A stretch of DNA of 18,659 nt from an uncultured Prevotella sp. (GTDB lineage: Bacteria > Bacteroidota > Bacteroidia > Bacteroidales > Bacteroidaceae), in contig CAKPTK010000034.1 of NCBI GenBank assembly GCA_934190685.1, positions 1 through 18,659 of the forward strand, written 5' to 3'. Under the pieces are notes generated by a model. The model searched no databases. It saw only the letters and a list, made by a program, of their open reading frames with translations, and was not told the DNA's origin. A program made the position numbers and the translations under genes. The first letter of the stretch is position 1; the number at the start of each line of letters is the position of its first letter. Positions 1 through 7,682 of the stretch are shown piece after piece.

Positions 1-2597
1 TTCAATGAGAGGTCAACACCGCGAGAGTCGGTCTCGCCGATATTGGCAAGAGGGTCTACTTCAATACCAACGGAAGCTGGAATGGTGGTACGGGTAGAGA
101 TAATGTTATGACGGATTTCACGGTAGATATCAGCTTGGGCCTCAATCAAACCATTGAACAATTTGGTCTCAATACCCAAGTTCGTCTGTTCTGCTATCTC
201 CCAAAGAATATTCGGATTTGCGTATGCTTTGATTTGCTTACGGGAGAATGTTGCTCCTGCATTAGCTTCCGGGTCTTGTCCATGGCCGCCGTTTACTGTA
301 GTCCCAATCTCGGGAAGGAACACAAAACGTGGAGTTTCCACAATACCATCGTTTCCTACCTTGCCATAAGAGAGACGGAACTTCAGATAACTCAGCCATT
401 TTGACTTGGCAAGCCATGGTTCATTAGATGCTACCCAAGCACCTCCCACAGATGGGAAGAAACCGAAACGCTTGGCTTTGGCAAAACGCTCGGAACCATT
501 GTAACCGAAACTGCCCTCAATGAAGTAACGATCCTTGTAGCCATAGTTGGCACGAGCTGAATAGGTGAGGTTGCGCTGGGGCTGACCGTTGAGCACGCTG
601 CTGATGGGGGTAAAGGTGCGTTCCTGCATCTGGGCTACTGCCGTGGCTGAGGTCTGGTGGTCGCCCCAGGCTGCGGTATGAATCAGTGTTCCTGTATAGG
701 TAATGCGGGTATCTGTTGTGCGTTCTCCTTCACCGCCCGACAACGTACGGGTTGAATAGGTGTTTTCTACTCCCGTTAGGGTGTGCTTGCCTGTTTCAGC
801 ATCATAACTTGACAGATAATATTTGTATGGAACAGTTTGGAATTTGTTGGTGTAATAGCCCGTCTGTACCAATGATGCGCTGGCTCGGAATTCCAGTCCC
901 TTTACAAGACTTGTCAGGTTGTGGATGTACTCGGCGCGGTTGGTTGTGGAGAATCGTGTACGGTTGACATAACCTTTCTGTATCTCCATATAAGGATTGG
1001 TCTTTTTACTTGCTGTTGTTCCAAAAAGAATGTGCGGGAAATTGTTGGCTTCGTCAGCAGGATAGGTCGGGGCAAAGTCTACTGGCGATGCGTTGAATGC
1101 ATAGTAGTAGGCTGTAGTCTGGTCTGCAACGGGACCATGATACTTGTCGAGTGTCGCCACGGAGTTGATGACCAGCTTGATGCCCTTGTGGAGGTCTATG
1201 TTCAAGTTGGTACGGAACTGGGTCTGGTTGTTCGAGATGTTACAGTTGAAGTCGTTCAGCTTGTCGGTCTTCAGCATACCTTCGTCATGGTTGAAGTTGA
1301 CGGCAGCATAATACTGCACCACCTTCGAACCACCACGGATGTTGATGCCTGCATGCTGGTTCCAAGCAAAATCCTTGAACAACTGCTTGTACCAGTCGGT
1401 GTGAGGATAAAGCCAAGAAGGATACTTGCCAGAGGCTGTCTTGTTGATATAGTCCACGGAATACTGTGGAGTGGCCATGGAGTTACGAGTGAGCTGTGCC
1501 TGGTCATACATTCTCATGTAGGTGATAGGATCTACCACGTCGATGCTGCGGGTAGGCTGTGTGAGGATGGATTCATAACGGAAGGTGGTATACACGCTTC
1601 CTTCTTCACCCTTCTTGGTGGTCACCTTGATCACACCATTGGCACCGCGGGCACCATACATGGCGGTGGCGGAGGCATCCTTCAATACGCTGAAGCTCTC
1701 AATGTCTTCCACCTGGATGCGGGAAAGGTCAACCTTTGACGACTCCACACCGTCGATAAGGATAAGCGGGTCGGTGTTGGCACCACTTTGGAACGAGGTG
1801 ATACCGCGGATGTAGAACTTAGTGTTCATCTCGCTCTCGGTCAGTCCTCCAGGCAGACCGCCGGTCTGCCAAGCCACCATACCCGGAATACGTCCGGCAA
1901 AACTGGTGGTGAGATCACTGCTCGATGTTTTCAGGTCGCCAGGACGAACGGTGGTGATAGAAGACACCACGCTCTCCTTCTTCTGTGTACCGAATGCCAC
2001 TACCTGCACGTCGTCCAAGGTCTTGGAGTCAGGATCGAGTGCCACGTTGAGCACGCGCTTCTGGCGGATAGACACAATCTTGGTCTTGTATCCGATGAAG
2101 GTGAAGCGCAGCTGGTCACCGGTGCGGGCCTTCATGGTGAACTCGCCGTTGATGTCGGTCTGGGTGCCTTCCTTGGTGCCCTGGAGGAACACCGTCACTC
2201 CCGGCATCTCGACACCACTCTCGTCCACCACCTTTCCAGAAACTTGAAAGAAATCCCCCTTGCCTGTGGCTTGAGAGGTTTTACCTCCTTTCTTATTGAC
2301 GGTTACATACTGCCCATCGATGGTAAAACCGAGGGATGTGCCGGAGAGTATCTGTGTCATGGCTTCAGACACGTTCTTGGCACGAACATCGTTACTTGCC
2401 TTGTAACCCTTCACGTCGTTGCTCACGTACATCACTTTGCACTTGGCAACCTTCTCAAGACGTTTGAAAACGGTTGGCAAACTCTCATTTTTAGCTTTCA
2501 TCACGATTGCTCCAGTCTGATTCTGTGCGGAAACACTAACGTTGCACAGAAGAGACATGAGGAAAGTGAGAAGCATAAATGACCACATTTTTCTCAT
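1..2597 (-). CDS. SusC/RagA-family TonB-dependent receptor with STN domain, 3' end off the window
   Basis: Outer-membrane importer of the SusC/RagA family, which takes up glycans or peptides with TonB energy and normally works with a SusD lipoprotein, expected beyond the left edge. At least 865 codons are present and the frame stays open to base 3. Visible in order: signal peptide (about 1-24, ending VSA-QN); an STN domain (about 30-100), the periplasmic module that receptors use to contact a FecR anti-sigma factor; a carboxypeptidase-regulatory-like beta domain (about 113-175, with FTFIGYKT); a TonB-box-like stretch with DVQVVAFGTQKK; the plug with DPLILIDGVE and MYGARGANGVI; then the beta-barrel. 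The ATG at 2597 is chosen because it begins the signal peptide. It lies directly downstream of the FecR and sigma genes and has its own ECF-type promoter-like element at 2633-2662. The STN domain together with adjacent sigma and FecR genes indicates signal transduction as well as transport. The substrate cannot be read from the sequence. Confidence 0.95.
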   Translation of the reverse strand, partial: MRKMWSFMLLTFLMSLLCNVSVSAQNQTGAIVMKAKNESLPTVFKRLEKVAKCKVMYVSNDVKGYKASNDVRAKNVSEAMTQILSGTSLGFTIDGQYVTVNKKGGKTSQATGKGDFFQVSGKVVDESGVEMPGVTVFLQGTKEGTQTDINGEFTMKARTGDQLRFTFIGYKTKIVSIRQKRVLNVALDPDSKTLDDVQVVAFGTQKKESVVSSITTVRPGDLKTSSSDLTTSFAGRIPGMVAWQTGGLPGGLTESEMNTKFYIRGITSFQSGANTDPLILIDGVESSKVDLSRIQVEDIESFSVLKDASATAMYGARGANGVIKVTTKKGEEGSVYTTFRYESILTQPTRSIDVVDPITYMRMYDQAQLTRNSMATPQYSVDYINKTASGKYPSWLYPHTDWYKQLFKDFAWNQHAGINIRGGSKVVQYYAAVNFNHDEGMLKTDKLNDFNCNISNNQTQFRTNLNIDLHKGIKLVINSVATLDKYHGPVADQTTAYYYAFNASPVDFAPTYPADEANNFPHILFGTTASKKTNPYMEIQKGYVNRTRFSTTNRAEYIHNLTSLVKGLEFRASASLVQTGYYTNKFQTVPYKYYLSSYDAETGKHTLTGVENTYSTRTLSGGEGERTTDTRITYTGTLIHTAAWGDHQTSATAVAQMQERTFTPISSVLNGQPQRNLTYSARANYGYKDRYFIEGSFGYNGSERFAKAKRFGFFPSVGGAWVASNEPWLAKSKWLSYLKFRLSYGKVGNDGIVETPRFVFLPEIGTTVNGGHGQDPEANAGATFSRKQIKAYANPNILWEIAEQTNLGIETKLFNGLIEAQADIYREIRHNIISTRTTIPASVGIEVDPLANIGETDSRGVDLSL

Positions 2598-2632
2598 AAG
2601 CTTTTCTATAAATTAGAATCCTTTTACACTAA

Positions 2633-2662
2633 TTAGTCGTAAAGCTCGGAAATAGGGCACCC
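2633..2662 (-). promoter_or_regulatory. ECF-type promoter-like element upstream of the SusC-like gene
   Basis: Read on the minus strand: GGGTGC (2657-2662), 17 bases, then CGACTAA (2633-2639). The CGAC core is of the kind seen in ECF sigma -10 elements. Two more copies with the identical 17-base spacing occur at 3946-3975 and 15291-15320. Compared with the 15291 copy, similarity extends into the spacer: both have CCCTATTTC after the -35-like box and TTTACGACT at the -10-like box. The receptor ATG is 36 bases below the element. No TAnnTTTG vegetative box is visible in this intergenic region. Confidence 0.7.
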
Positions 2663-2717
2663 CTAAAAGAGAAAAATTTTCAAAAAAAGTGGATAAAACT
2701 TTCCAGACCGTAAGAGT

Positions 2718-3923
2718 TTACCTATAGACATGCATCGTTCCGTCCTTCATTTTTACTTGGAAACTGTCAAAATGATTAAGCACTTCAATGGCTCTGTGCA
2801 AGGACTCACTGCGGTCACAGAAATAACGTATTTTAAGATTCTTCAAGGAGAGGTCGTCAAACACAACGCTCACATTATACCATCTGCCTATTGCTTTTGC
2901 CACCTCGTCCAAAGGCGTGTCGTCATAGTAGATATAGCCGCTGCGCCAAAACTCATAGCTGTCCATATTCTCTGCGGCGACAGTAAATGTGGCATTGTCG
3001 TCGTTCAACGTCGCCCCCTGTCCAGGTTGAAGACAAACCATGTCTCCCCCATCCTTGTGACCGACCACTACTTTTCCTGTAATCAAGGCGACATGGGCAG
3101 GCTCACCTTTATAACTGCTCACATTGAGCTCTGTACCCAACACACGTGCCTGCACATTGTCGGTGTTGATGACAAACGGATGCTTGGCATCGTGAGTCAC
3201 CTTGAAGTAGGCTTCTCCCTCCAAATACACAGAGCGTTCCTGGTCGATGAAAGCAACAGGATAGGTCAACTTGCTGCCGGCATGGAGCCACACTTGTGTT
3301 CCGTCAGGAAGAATCATCCGGTAACTTTTGCCTACGGGAATATTGATCGTATAGCGCTCTGTGGGCACATTTTCCGTGGAATAGCCCAAGGCTTGAAGTA
3401 TTTTGTTGCGCAACTGGGGAGTTTGTGCTTGCGACAAGTTTTGACTTTCGCCTTTCACTTCCACAGGCTCATCATTATTGGAGGAGACCATCGTCACACA
3501 AGTATCGGCATTGAGCTGCTGCTCATAGACCAAATGTGGATCTGTAGGCTTCGGCGTGTGCAGATAAGCATAAAAACCTGCTATGACAAAGACACAAGCG
3601 GCAATGCCGGCTATCGCATAGAGCACATAGCGCACAGTCTGATGACGGCGGGATGAAGATTCCTGACTGAAGACATCTTCTGTCTCGGTTGACGTTTCCT
3701 TCTCATCATCCAAACGATTCGACAAATCCTTCCAAGCCTGGCTGATGTCAAGTTGGGGGGTCTCTTCCTCACTGTGCCGGCTTGTAGCTTGACGCATGGC
3801 GGAAACGTCCTTGACAACAGATACAGTCTCCTCGTCCTGCATGAGTTGTGCAAGTTCTTCATCTGTCAGATGGCGTTTTGCATCCAGCAAATCGATGATT
3901 TCGTCAAGTCTTTTATCGTTCAT
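2718..3923 (-). CDS. FecR-family anti-sigma factor
   Basis: Inner-membrane anti-sigma factor that holds the ECF sigma factor encoded just upstream and releases it when the outer-membrane receptor is occupied. It has 401 residues, the usual size for Bacteroidota FecR proteins. Visible: a charged cytoplasmic N-terminal region (1-97) that would bind sigma; one membrane segment (about 98-121, rich in Ala, Ile and Val); a periplasmic FecR domain (about 190-285) containing the family hallmark LPDGTQVWLHAGSKLTYP and YLEGEAYFKVTHD; and a C-terminal DUF4974/STN-like domain (about 328-401) with YYDDTPLDEVAKAIGRWY. The 60-base gap after the sigma gene contains its own ECF-type promoter-like element, and the SusC-like receptor follows 120 bases downstream. 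That arrangement is the standard sigma / anti-sigma / receptor order. Confidence in family is high; which ligand triggers it is unknown. Confidence 0.95.
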   Translation of the reverse strand: MNDKRLDEIIDLLDAKRHLTDEELAQLMQDEETVSVVKDVSAMRQATSRHSEEETPQLDISQAWKDLSNRLDDEKETSTETEDVFSQESSSRRHQTVRYVLYAIAGIAACVFVIAGFYAYLHTPKPTDPHLVYEQQLNADTCVTMVSSNNDEPVEVKGESQNLSQAQTPQLRNKILQALGYSTENVPTERYTINIPVGKSYRMILPDGTQVWLHAGSKLTYPVAFIDQERSVYLEGEAYFKVTHDAKHPFVINTDNVQARVLGTELNVSSYKGEPAHVALITGKVVVGHKDGGDMVCLQPGQGATLNDDNATFTVAAENMDSYEFWRSGYIYYDDTPLDEVAKAIGRWYNVSVVFDDLSLKNLKIRYFCDRSESLHRAIEVLNHFDSFQVKMKDGTMHVYR

Positions 3924-3945
3924 TCTTCTGTTTTGTCTCTATAAG

Positions 3946-3975
3946 TTAGACGTGATTCCCCGATTTTGAGCACCC
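3946..3975 (-). promoter_or_regulatory. ECF-type promoter-like element between the sigma and FecR genes
   Basis: Minus strand: GGGTGC (3970-3975), 17 bases, CGTCTAA (3946-3952). It begins 8 bases after the sigma stop codon, and the -10-like box lies 22 bases above the FecR ATG at 3923. The spacer differs from the other two copies, but the boxes and spacing match. If real, FecR is made from an autoregulated promoter as well as by read-through from the sigma gene. Confidence 0.65.
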
Positions 3976-3983
3976 CTATCTTT

Positions 3984-4493
3984 TCATTTTTTTGAATTTT
4001 TAAGCATCTCCTCTCTGAAAATCTTCAGCGCTTGCATCACATGCTTCTTGATAGCGCTTCGACTGACGCCCAGCAGCACAGCCACTTCCATGTATGTCTT
4101 GTTCTTGAAATAGCACAGTTCAAGAATCTTGCGTGTCTGGGGAGTAAGTCCATCCATCAAGGTATAAATCTGCTGTATTCGAGTTTCCATCTCCTCCAAT
4201 CTCACATTCTCCTCATCGGTCACCTCGCCATAGATGACCCGATAGAACTCCGCATATTTGTCTCTCGCCATCATTTTGCGGATGTGGTCCATAGACTTGT
4301 TGTATACAGTCTGGGAAATATAGCCAAGGAATTTGCCTTGCGGAATGTCCTCACGATGTTTCCACAATTGAGCGAAAGACTCACTGACAATGTCACGGCA
4401 CACCTCTTCATCTTTCGCCAAATTGATGGCGAAATAATAAAGCCGAGAATAGTTTTCCCGGAAAAACCGTTCAAAGTCTTTTTTGTCTACCAC
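3984..4493 (-). CDS. ECF RNA polymerase sigma factor (Bacteroidota FecI-like)
   Basis: Extracytoplasmic-function sigma-70 factor that directs RNA polymerase to a small regulon when released by the adjacent FecR protein. It has 169 residues, typical for the group. Region 2 is at about 8-75 (FFRENYSRLYYFAINLAKD, then DIVSESFAQLWKHRE). Region 4 is at about 108-160 (LMDGLTPQTRKILELCYFKN, then the helix-turn-helix VAVLLGVSRSAIKKHVMQAL). The start is a GTG: an in-frame TAG at 4503-4505 lies just upstream and no ATG is available before region 2. No vegetative TAnnTTTG box is visible in the short gap after the tRNA terminator, so how this gene itself is transcribed is unclear; low-level read-through past the terminator is possible. 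It is the obvious candidate to recognise the shared GGGTRC-N17-CGWCTWA elements. Confidence 0.95.
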   Translation of the reverse strand: MVDKKDFERFFRENYSRLYYFAINLAKDEEVCRDIVSESFAQLWKHREDIPQGKFLGYISQTVYNKSMDHIRKMMARDKYAEFYRVIYGEVTDEENVRLEEMETRIQQIYTLMDGLTPQTRKILELCYFKNKTYMEVAVLLGVSRSAIKKHVMQALKIFREEMLKNSKK

Positions 4494-4533
4494 TCTCTCT
4501 TTCTATCATTAATAGAGGACTCCTTTACACAAA

Positions 4534-4565
4534 CAGCGACCCATGAATTTCTTCATGAGCCGCTG
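4534..4565 (-). terminator. Rho-independent terminator of the tRNA
   Basis: On the minus strand two 14-base arms (4552-4565 and 4534-4547) pair completely, including two G-T pairs, around a GAAA loop (4548-4551). They are followed by TTTGTGT. The stem starts 8 bases after the tRNA 3' end and separates the tRNA from the sigma gene downstream. Confidence 0.85.
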
Positions 4566-4573
4566 CTTGTTTG

Positions 4574-4647
4574 TGGGCCATCTAGGGCTTGAACCTAGGA
4601 CCTCCAGATTATGAGTCTGTTGCTCTAACCAACTGAGCTAAAAGCCC
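4574..4647 (-). tRNA. tRNA with CAT anticodon (elongator Met, or Ile2 if lysidine-modified)
   Basis: A 74-base cloverleaf reads cleanly on the minus strand. It has a 7-base acceptor stem beginning GGGCTTT, a D arm with GCTC/GAGC, an anticodon loop CTCATAA with anticodon CAT, a 5-base variable loop, a T arm CTAGG-TTCAAGC-CCTAG, and discriminator A. CCA is not encoded. G1-C72 excludes the initiator tRNA type. Imperfections: A27-G43 at the top of the anticodon stem and U6-U67 in the acceptor stem do not pair, and U5-G68 is a wobble. CAT anticodons serve both elongator Met and the isoleucine tRNA whose C34 becomes lysidine. I cannot separate the two from sequence alone. Confidence 0.9.
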
Positions 4648-4649
4648 GG

Positions 4650-4670
4650 CTTATGCCGAGAGGGCATAAG
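4650..4670 (-). other. Hairpin in the tRNA 5' leader
   Basis: Perfect 8-base inverted repeat (4650-4657 and 4663-4670) with a 5-base loop, lying between the predicted transcription start (about 4674) and the mature tRNA 5' end at 4647. The whole leader that RNase P would remove is thus folded. On the plus strand it is followed by four T bases, but no plus-strand gene precedes it, so a plus-strand terminator role is unlikely. Confidence 0.5.
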
Positions 4671-4680
4671 TTTTCGGGTG

Positions 4681-4712
4681 CAAAGTTAGAGTTTTTCCCC
4701 GATATTTGCAAA
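4681..4712 (-). promoter_or_regulatory. Vegetative promoter of the tRNA
   Basis: Minus strand: TTTG (4709-4712), 20 bases, TAACTTTG (4681-4688). This is a full match to the Bacteroidota primary-sigma consensus TTTG / TAnnTTTG with ideal spacing. It lies 34 bases above the tRNA and below the helicase stop, so the tRNA is an independent unit. Confidence 0.85.
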
Positions 4713-4722
4713 TATTTTGCTC

Positions 4723-4741
4723 AAAAAGTATGGAGATACCT
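4723..4741 (-). terminator. Weak terminator candidate after the DEAD-box helicase gene
   Basis: On the minus strand a 6-base stem (4736-4741 with 4726-4731, one G-T pair) with a 4-base loop is followed by five T bases overlapping the stem end. It lies 19 bases after the helicase stop. The stem is short and A/T-rich, so it may act only partly. Confidence 0.4.
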
Positions 4742-4759
4742 GATGGTGAGCCGTAGATT

Positions 4760-6655
4760 TTATTTCTTTTTCGGACGACGGCGTGCCCAACCTTCTTCTG
4801 CGAAATTGGGTTCCTCACCCTTCAGAGCCACATCGTTGTGCTGGAAGAATTGACGCCAATCGACGTTCTCCTCTTCGCCTCTATTGCGTTTCGATTTCTT
4901 CTCATAGCGGGCAAAGCCGCTCTCGCCCTCACCTTTTCTCGATGATTTGCGGGCACTTCCACCACGGGCGTTTCCTCTGCCGGAGCCGCCCTGACGGCCG
5001 CCCTTTCCGCCTTCTTCAGCATCGTTGCAGCGCACCTCACGCCCCTTGTAGATGGCGCCGTTGATGCCTTTCATCACTTTCTGAGCGTCCTTTTCGGGCA
5101 CTTCGATATAGCTGAACTTGCTGAGCAGGTCGATATGTCCTACTTCCTGACGGCCATGCAAATTGCGGTTGAGGAATTGCATCACTTCTCCAGGATAGAA
5201 CCCGTCGGCCTTGCCCAGATTGATGAACAGACGGCGATAGCCTTGCTCTGGCTTGCGGCTGCGTCCCTGGCCGTTTCGGCGGCTTTCGCCACGACTGCCA
5301 CGGTCTTTTCCTCGCTCGCCCTTGGTACTGGGCTTTTCTATTTCCGGCGCATCGGCATAGTAAGCAAGGAACTTACCAAACTCGAGACTGACAATCTTCT
5401 TGATGATGTCCTCCTTCTCCATATACTCGAAGTGACGGTTGATCTCGGTCATGAACGGAGCAATCTCCTCCTCGTTCACGTCCACCTTTTCTATCTGATC
5501 CATCACCTTATAGAGTTGTTTGGTGCAAATTTCCTGGGCTGTAGGAATGGTGCCCTCGACAAACTCTTTGCCAATTTCCTTCTCAATGGCACGCATCTTT
5601 CCACGCTCACGTGTGTGGATGATGGAAATACTGGTGCCTTTTTTGCCCGCACGGCCTGTTCGACCACTGCGGTGGGTATAGCTCTCGATGTCATCGGGCA
5701 AGCCGTAGTTGATGACATGGGTCAAATCATTGACATCCAAACCGCGGGCTGCCACGTCGGTGGCCACAAGCAGTTGGGTGAGATGCTGACGGAACTTCTG
5801 CATGGTGAGGTCACGCTGCTGCTGGGAAAGGTCTCCGTGAAGCGACTCGGCATTGTAGCCATCGTGAATCAACTTGTCGGCAATCTCCTGAGTCTCCCGC
5901 TTGGTGCGGCAGAAGATGATTCCGTAAATTTTGGGATAATAGTCGACAATGCGCTTCAAGGCAAGATACTTGTCCTTGGCGTTGACCATATAATAGATGT
6001 GGTTGACGTGCTCGGCGCCCTCGTTACGGCTACCCACCACAATTTCCTTGTAGTCGTGGAGATAGCTCTTTGCAATCTTCTCTATCTCCTTGCTCATGGT
6101 GGCGGAGAAGAAGAGCGTGTTGCGGTCTTCCGGCACTCCGGCAAGAATCTCGTTCAGGCTCTCCGAGAAGCCCATGTTGAGCATCTCGTCGGCCTCATCG
6201 AGCACCACGTTGCGCACGGTGTCAAGTTGTGCCACGCCACGGTTCATCAAATCAATCAGACGGCCCGGGGTTGCCACGATGACCTGAACGCCACGCTTGA
6301 TGGCGTGAATCTGGTTCTCGATGGAGGTGCCACCATAAACCGCCACGATACGCACGCCCTCCATATATTTGGAGAAGTCCTTCATGTCGTCAGCAATCTG
6401 GAGGCAAAGTTCTCGTGTAGGACTCAATACGATTGCCTGGGTGGACTTGTCGTTGGGATCGATGCGCTGCAAAACCGGGATGCCGAATGCGGCCGTCTTT
6501 CCCGTACCGGTCTGTGCCAGTGCGATTACATCATTACGATTACCAAGCAAATAGGGAATAACTTCTTCCTGAACAGGCATTGGCTGTTCAAAGCCAAGCT
6601 CACTGATGGCGCGGCGAATCTCCTCGCATACGCCCAATTCTTCAAATGTCTTCAA
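4760..6655 (-). CDS. DEAD-box ATP-dependent RNA helicase (CsdA/DeaD-like, DbpA-type RNA-binding domain)
   Basis: Cytoplasmic RNA helicase that unwinds short RNA duplexes using ATP; relatives act in ribosome assembly, mRNA decay and cold adaptation. It has 631 residues. Motifs in order: Q-motif region (F3 to VQ29), AQTGTGKT (47-54), PTREL (79-83), ATPGRL (128-133), DEAD (153-156), SAT (184-186), IIFCRTK (246-252), ARGLDV (303-308), HRSGRTGR (328-335). After the two RecA-like domains comes a DbpA-like RNA-binding domain (about 473-546, RLFINLGKADGFYPGEV) framed by Arg/Gly/Lys-rich tails (441-472 and 547-592), and a tail with VDWRQFF. The start is a TTG: an in-frame TAA at 6668-6670 precedes it and no ATG is available, while the protein begins as family members do. 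A promoter at 6770-6800 gives a folded leader of about 110 bases. Confidence 0.93.
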   Translation of the reverse strand: MKTFEELGVCEEIRRAISELGFEQPMPVQEEVIPYLLGNRNDVIALAQTGTGKTAAFGIPVLQRIDPNDKSTQAIVLSPTRELCLQIADDMKDFSKYMEGVRIVAVYGGTSIENQIHAIKRGVQVIVATPGRLIDLMNRGVAQLDTVRNVVLDEADEMLNMGFSESLNEILAGVPEDRNTLFFSATMSKEIEKIAKSYLHDYKEIVVGSRNEGAEHVNHIYYMVNAKDKYLALKRIVDYYPKIYGIIFCRTKRETQEIADKLIHDGYNAESLHGDLSQQQRDLTMQKFRQHLTQLLVATDVAARGLDVNDLTHVINYGLPDDIESYTHRSGRTGRAGKKGTSISIIHTRERGKMRAIEKEIGKEFVEGTIPTAQEICTKQLYKVMDQIEKVDVNEEEIAPFMTEINRHFEYMEKEDIIKKIVSLEFGKFLAYYADAPEIEKPSTKGERGKDRGSRGESRRNGQGRSRKPEQGYRRLFINLGKADGFYPGEVMQFLNRNLHGRQEVGHIDLLSKFSYIEVPEKDAQKVMKGINGAIYKGREVRCNDAEEGGKGGRQGGSGRGNARGGSARKSSRKGEGESGFARYEKKSKRNRGEEENVDWRQFFQHNDVALKGEEPNFAEEGWARRRPKKK

Positions 6656-6763
6656 TCTTTTGTTACCTTAAATTTAGCGGAAGACGTGTCCACCCTCCCA
6701 GCCACAATCAGGGTGCAAAAGTCTTCCAAAATAATGATGGGCAACACGTCCTGTTGCCCTTAG
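6656..6763 (-). promoter_or_regulatory. Folded 5' leader of the helicase mRNA
   Basis: Between the predicted start of transcription and the TTG codon, the minus strand holds a perfect 8-base hairpin (arms 6752-6759 and 6739-6746, 5-base loop). A second, compound hairpin follows: outer 7-base arms 6721-6727 and 6679-6685, inner 6-base arms 6710-6715 and 6691-6696. I recognise no riboswitch class in it. Structured leaders are known on cold-shock helicase mRNAs, so control of translation or stability is a reasonable inference. Confidence 0.5.
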
Positions 6764-6769
6764 CGGGTG

Positions 6770-6800
6770 CAAAGGTAATGAAAATTAATGAGTTATAAAA
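6770..6800 (-). promoter_or_regulatory. Vegetative promoter of the helicase gene
   Basis: Minus strand: TTTT (6797-6800, three of four matches to TTTG), 19 bases, TACCTTTG (6770-6777). The -7 box is a full match to TAnnTTTG. Confidence 0.65.
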
Positions 6801-6826
6801 GGTTTCGGGCAAAAAAGGAATGTGGA

Positions 6827-6860
6827 TTGGCCTTTTTATATCAATTTCTTTGTAATTTTG
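6827..6860 (+). promoter_or_regulatory. Promoter of the LOG-family gene
   Basis: TAATTTTG (6853-6860) matches the TAnnTTTG -7 box in full. The -33 box is weak: the best candidate is TTGG at 6827-6830 with a 22-base spacer. Transcription would begin near 6867, only about 15 bases before the ATG at 6882, which rules out the longer in-frame start at 6822. Confidence 0.6.
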
Positions 6861-6881
6861 CACCCCAACAAGATTAAGACT

Positions 6882-7421
6882 ATGAAGATTTGTATATTCT
6901 GTTCTGCCAATCAGAACATAGACCCCGACTTCTTCCGCATGACCGAGGAACTGGGCCAATGGATGGGTGAAAATGGGCATGATGTGGTGTTCGGCGGTTG
7001 CGACATGGGCCTCATGGAGTGTGTGGCAAAAGCTGTCCATGAGCATGGAGGAAAATGCTACGGCATGGTTCCGTCGAAAGTGGAGGAGAATGGGCATGTG
7101 AGCCAATATGTGGATGTGGAGTTCCCCTGCAACAATCTCAGCGACCGCAAGGACTTGATGCTTCTCCACAGTGATCTCGTCATCGCCCTGCCGGGCGGCG
7201 TGGGCACGCTCGACGAGATTTTCACCGTCGCCGCCTCCCACACCATCGGCTACCACCGCAAACACGTGCTGCTTTACAACATGAAGGGTTTTTGGAACAA
7301 GCTCATCGAACTGCTCGATGAGCTGCAAGCCAAAGGCATGATTCGTGGCGACTGGCACGATTACATCGAAACGGCAGACGACTTCAAGGAACTGAAGCAG
7401 AAAATCAATCAACTGGCATAA
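6882..7421 (+). CDS. LOG-family nucleotide phosphoribohydrolase (TIGR00730 family)
   Basis: A 179-residue Rossmann-fold protein of the LOG / 'lysine decarboxylase-like' family. Characterised members release the base from nucleoside 5'-monophosphates (cytokinin ribotides in plants and some bacteria; AMP-type substrates in others); the bacterial role here is unknown. Visible: N-terminal nucleotide-binding strand KICIFCSAN, a Gly-rich FGGCDMGLM (37-45), the RK pair at 89-90 (SDRKDLM) and the diagnostic PGGVGTLDE (104-112) with its catalytic Glu. The start at 6882 is preferred over an upstream in-frame start because the promoter box lies between the two. The gene stands alone, divergent from the helicase, and ends before a strong terminator at 7471. 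Confidence 0.9.
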   Translation: MKICIFCSANQNIDPDFFRMTEELGQWMGENGHDVVFGGCDMGLMECVAKAVHEHGGKCYGMVPSKVEENGHVSQYVDVEFPCNNLSDRKDLMLLHSDLVIALPGGVGTLDEIFTVAASHTIGYHRKHVLLYNMKGFWNKLIELLDELQAKGMIRGDWHDYIETADDFKELKQKINQLA

Positions 7422-7470
7422 TCTGTGCTCCACATTCTCAACCGCAGTTGGTCGTAAAATCATAAATTGT

Positions 7471-7507
7471 TCTCTCATACGCGCGCACGCGCATATGAGA
7501 GATTTTT
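7471..7507 (+). terminator. Terminator of the LOG-family gene, with alternating CG core
   Basis: Nine-base arms (7471-7479 and 7494-7502) continue, after one mismatch, into a GC-rich inner stem, followed by TTTTT (7503-7507). It lies 49 bases after the stop. Bases 7476-7497 alternate strictly between pyrimidine and purine. Confidence 0.8.
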
Positions 7508-7512
7508 GAGAA

Positions 7513-7618
7513 AAATCATACATTCCTACACAAACAAGCCGTAACTATCTGATTTTCAGATATGATAATCTATGTATGTACCTACATAAATCATACATTT
7601 ATCATACACTACCTACAT
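7513..7618. repeat. Short A/T-rich direct and inverted repeats
   Basis: A 12-base word AAATCATACATT occurs at 7513-7524 and 7588-7599. ACCTACAT occurs at 7580-7587 and 7611-7618. TATGTA at 7571-7576 is mirrored by TACATA at 7583-7588. No open reading frame with coding character is present here. Confidence 0.5.
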
Positions 7619-7682
7619 GGATAAATCCCGTGTTTTTCCTTACCAATAAGACAATAGCCATAAGTATTTTGTAAAGTAAATT

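Noticed and set aside
4650..4674. Plus-strand terminator made by the hairpin and TTTT
   Set aside because: No plus-strand gene lies upstream; it is better explained as the folded leader of the minus-strand tRNA.
5135..6763. 542-codon open frame on the plus strand
   Set aside because: Antisense shadow of the DEAD-box helicase with no domain of its own.
6822..6881. Longer N-terminus for the LOG-family protein
   Set aside because: The promoter -7 box at 6853-6860 lies inside it and the family begins at MKICIFC.
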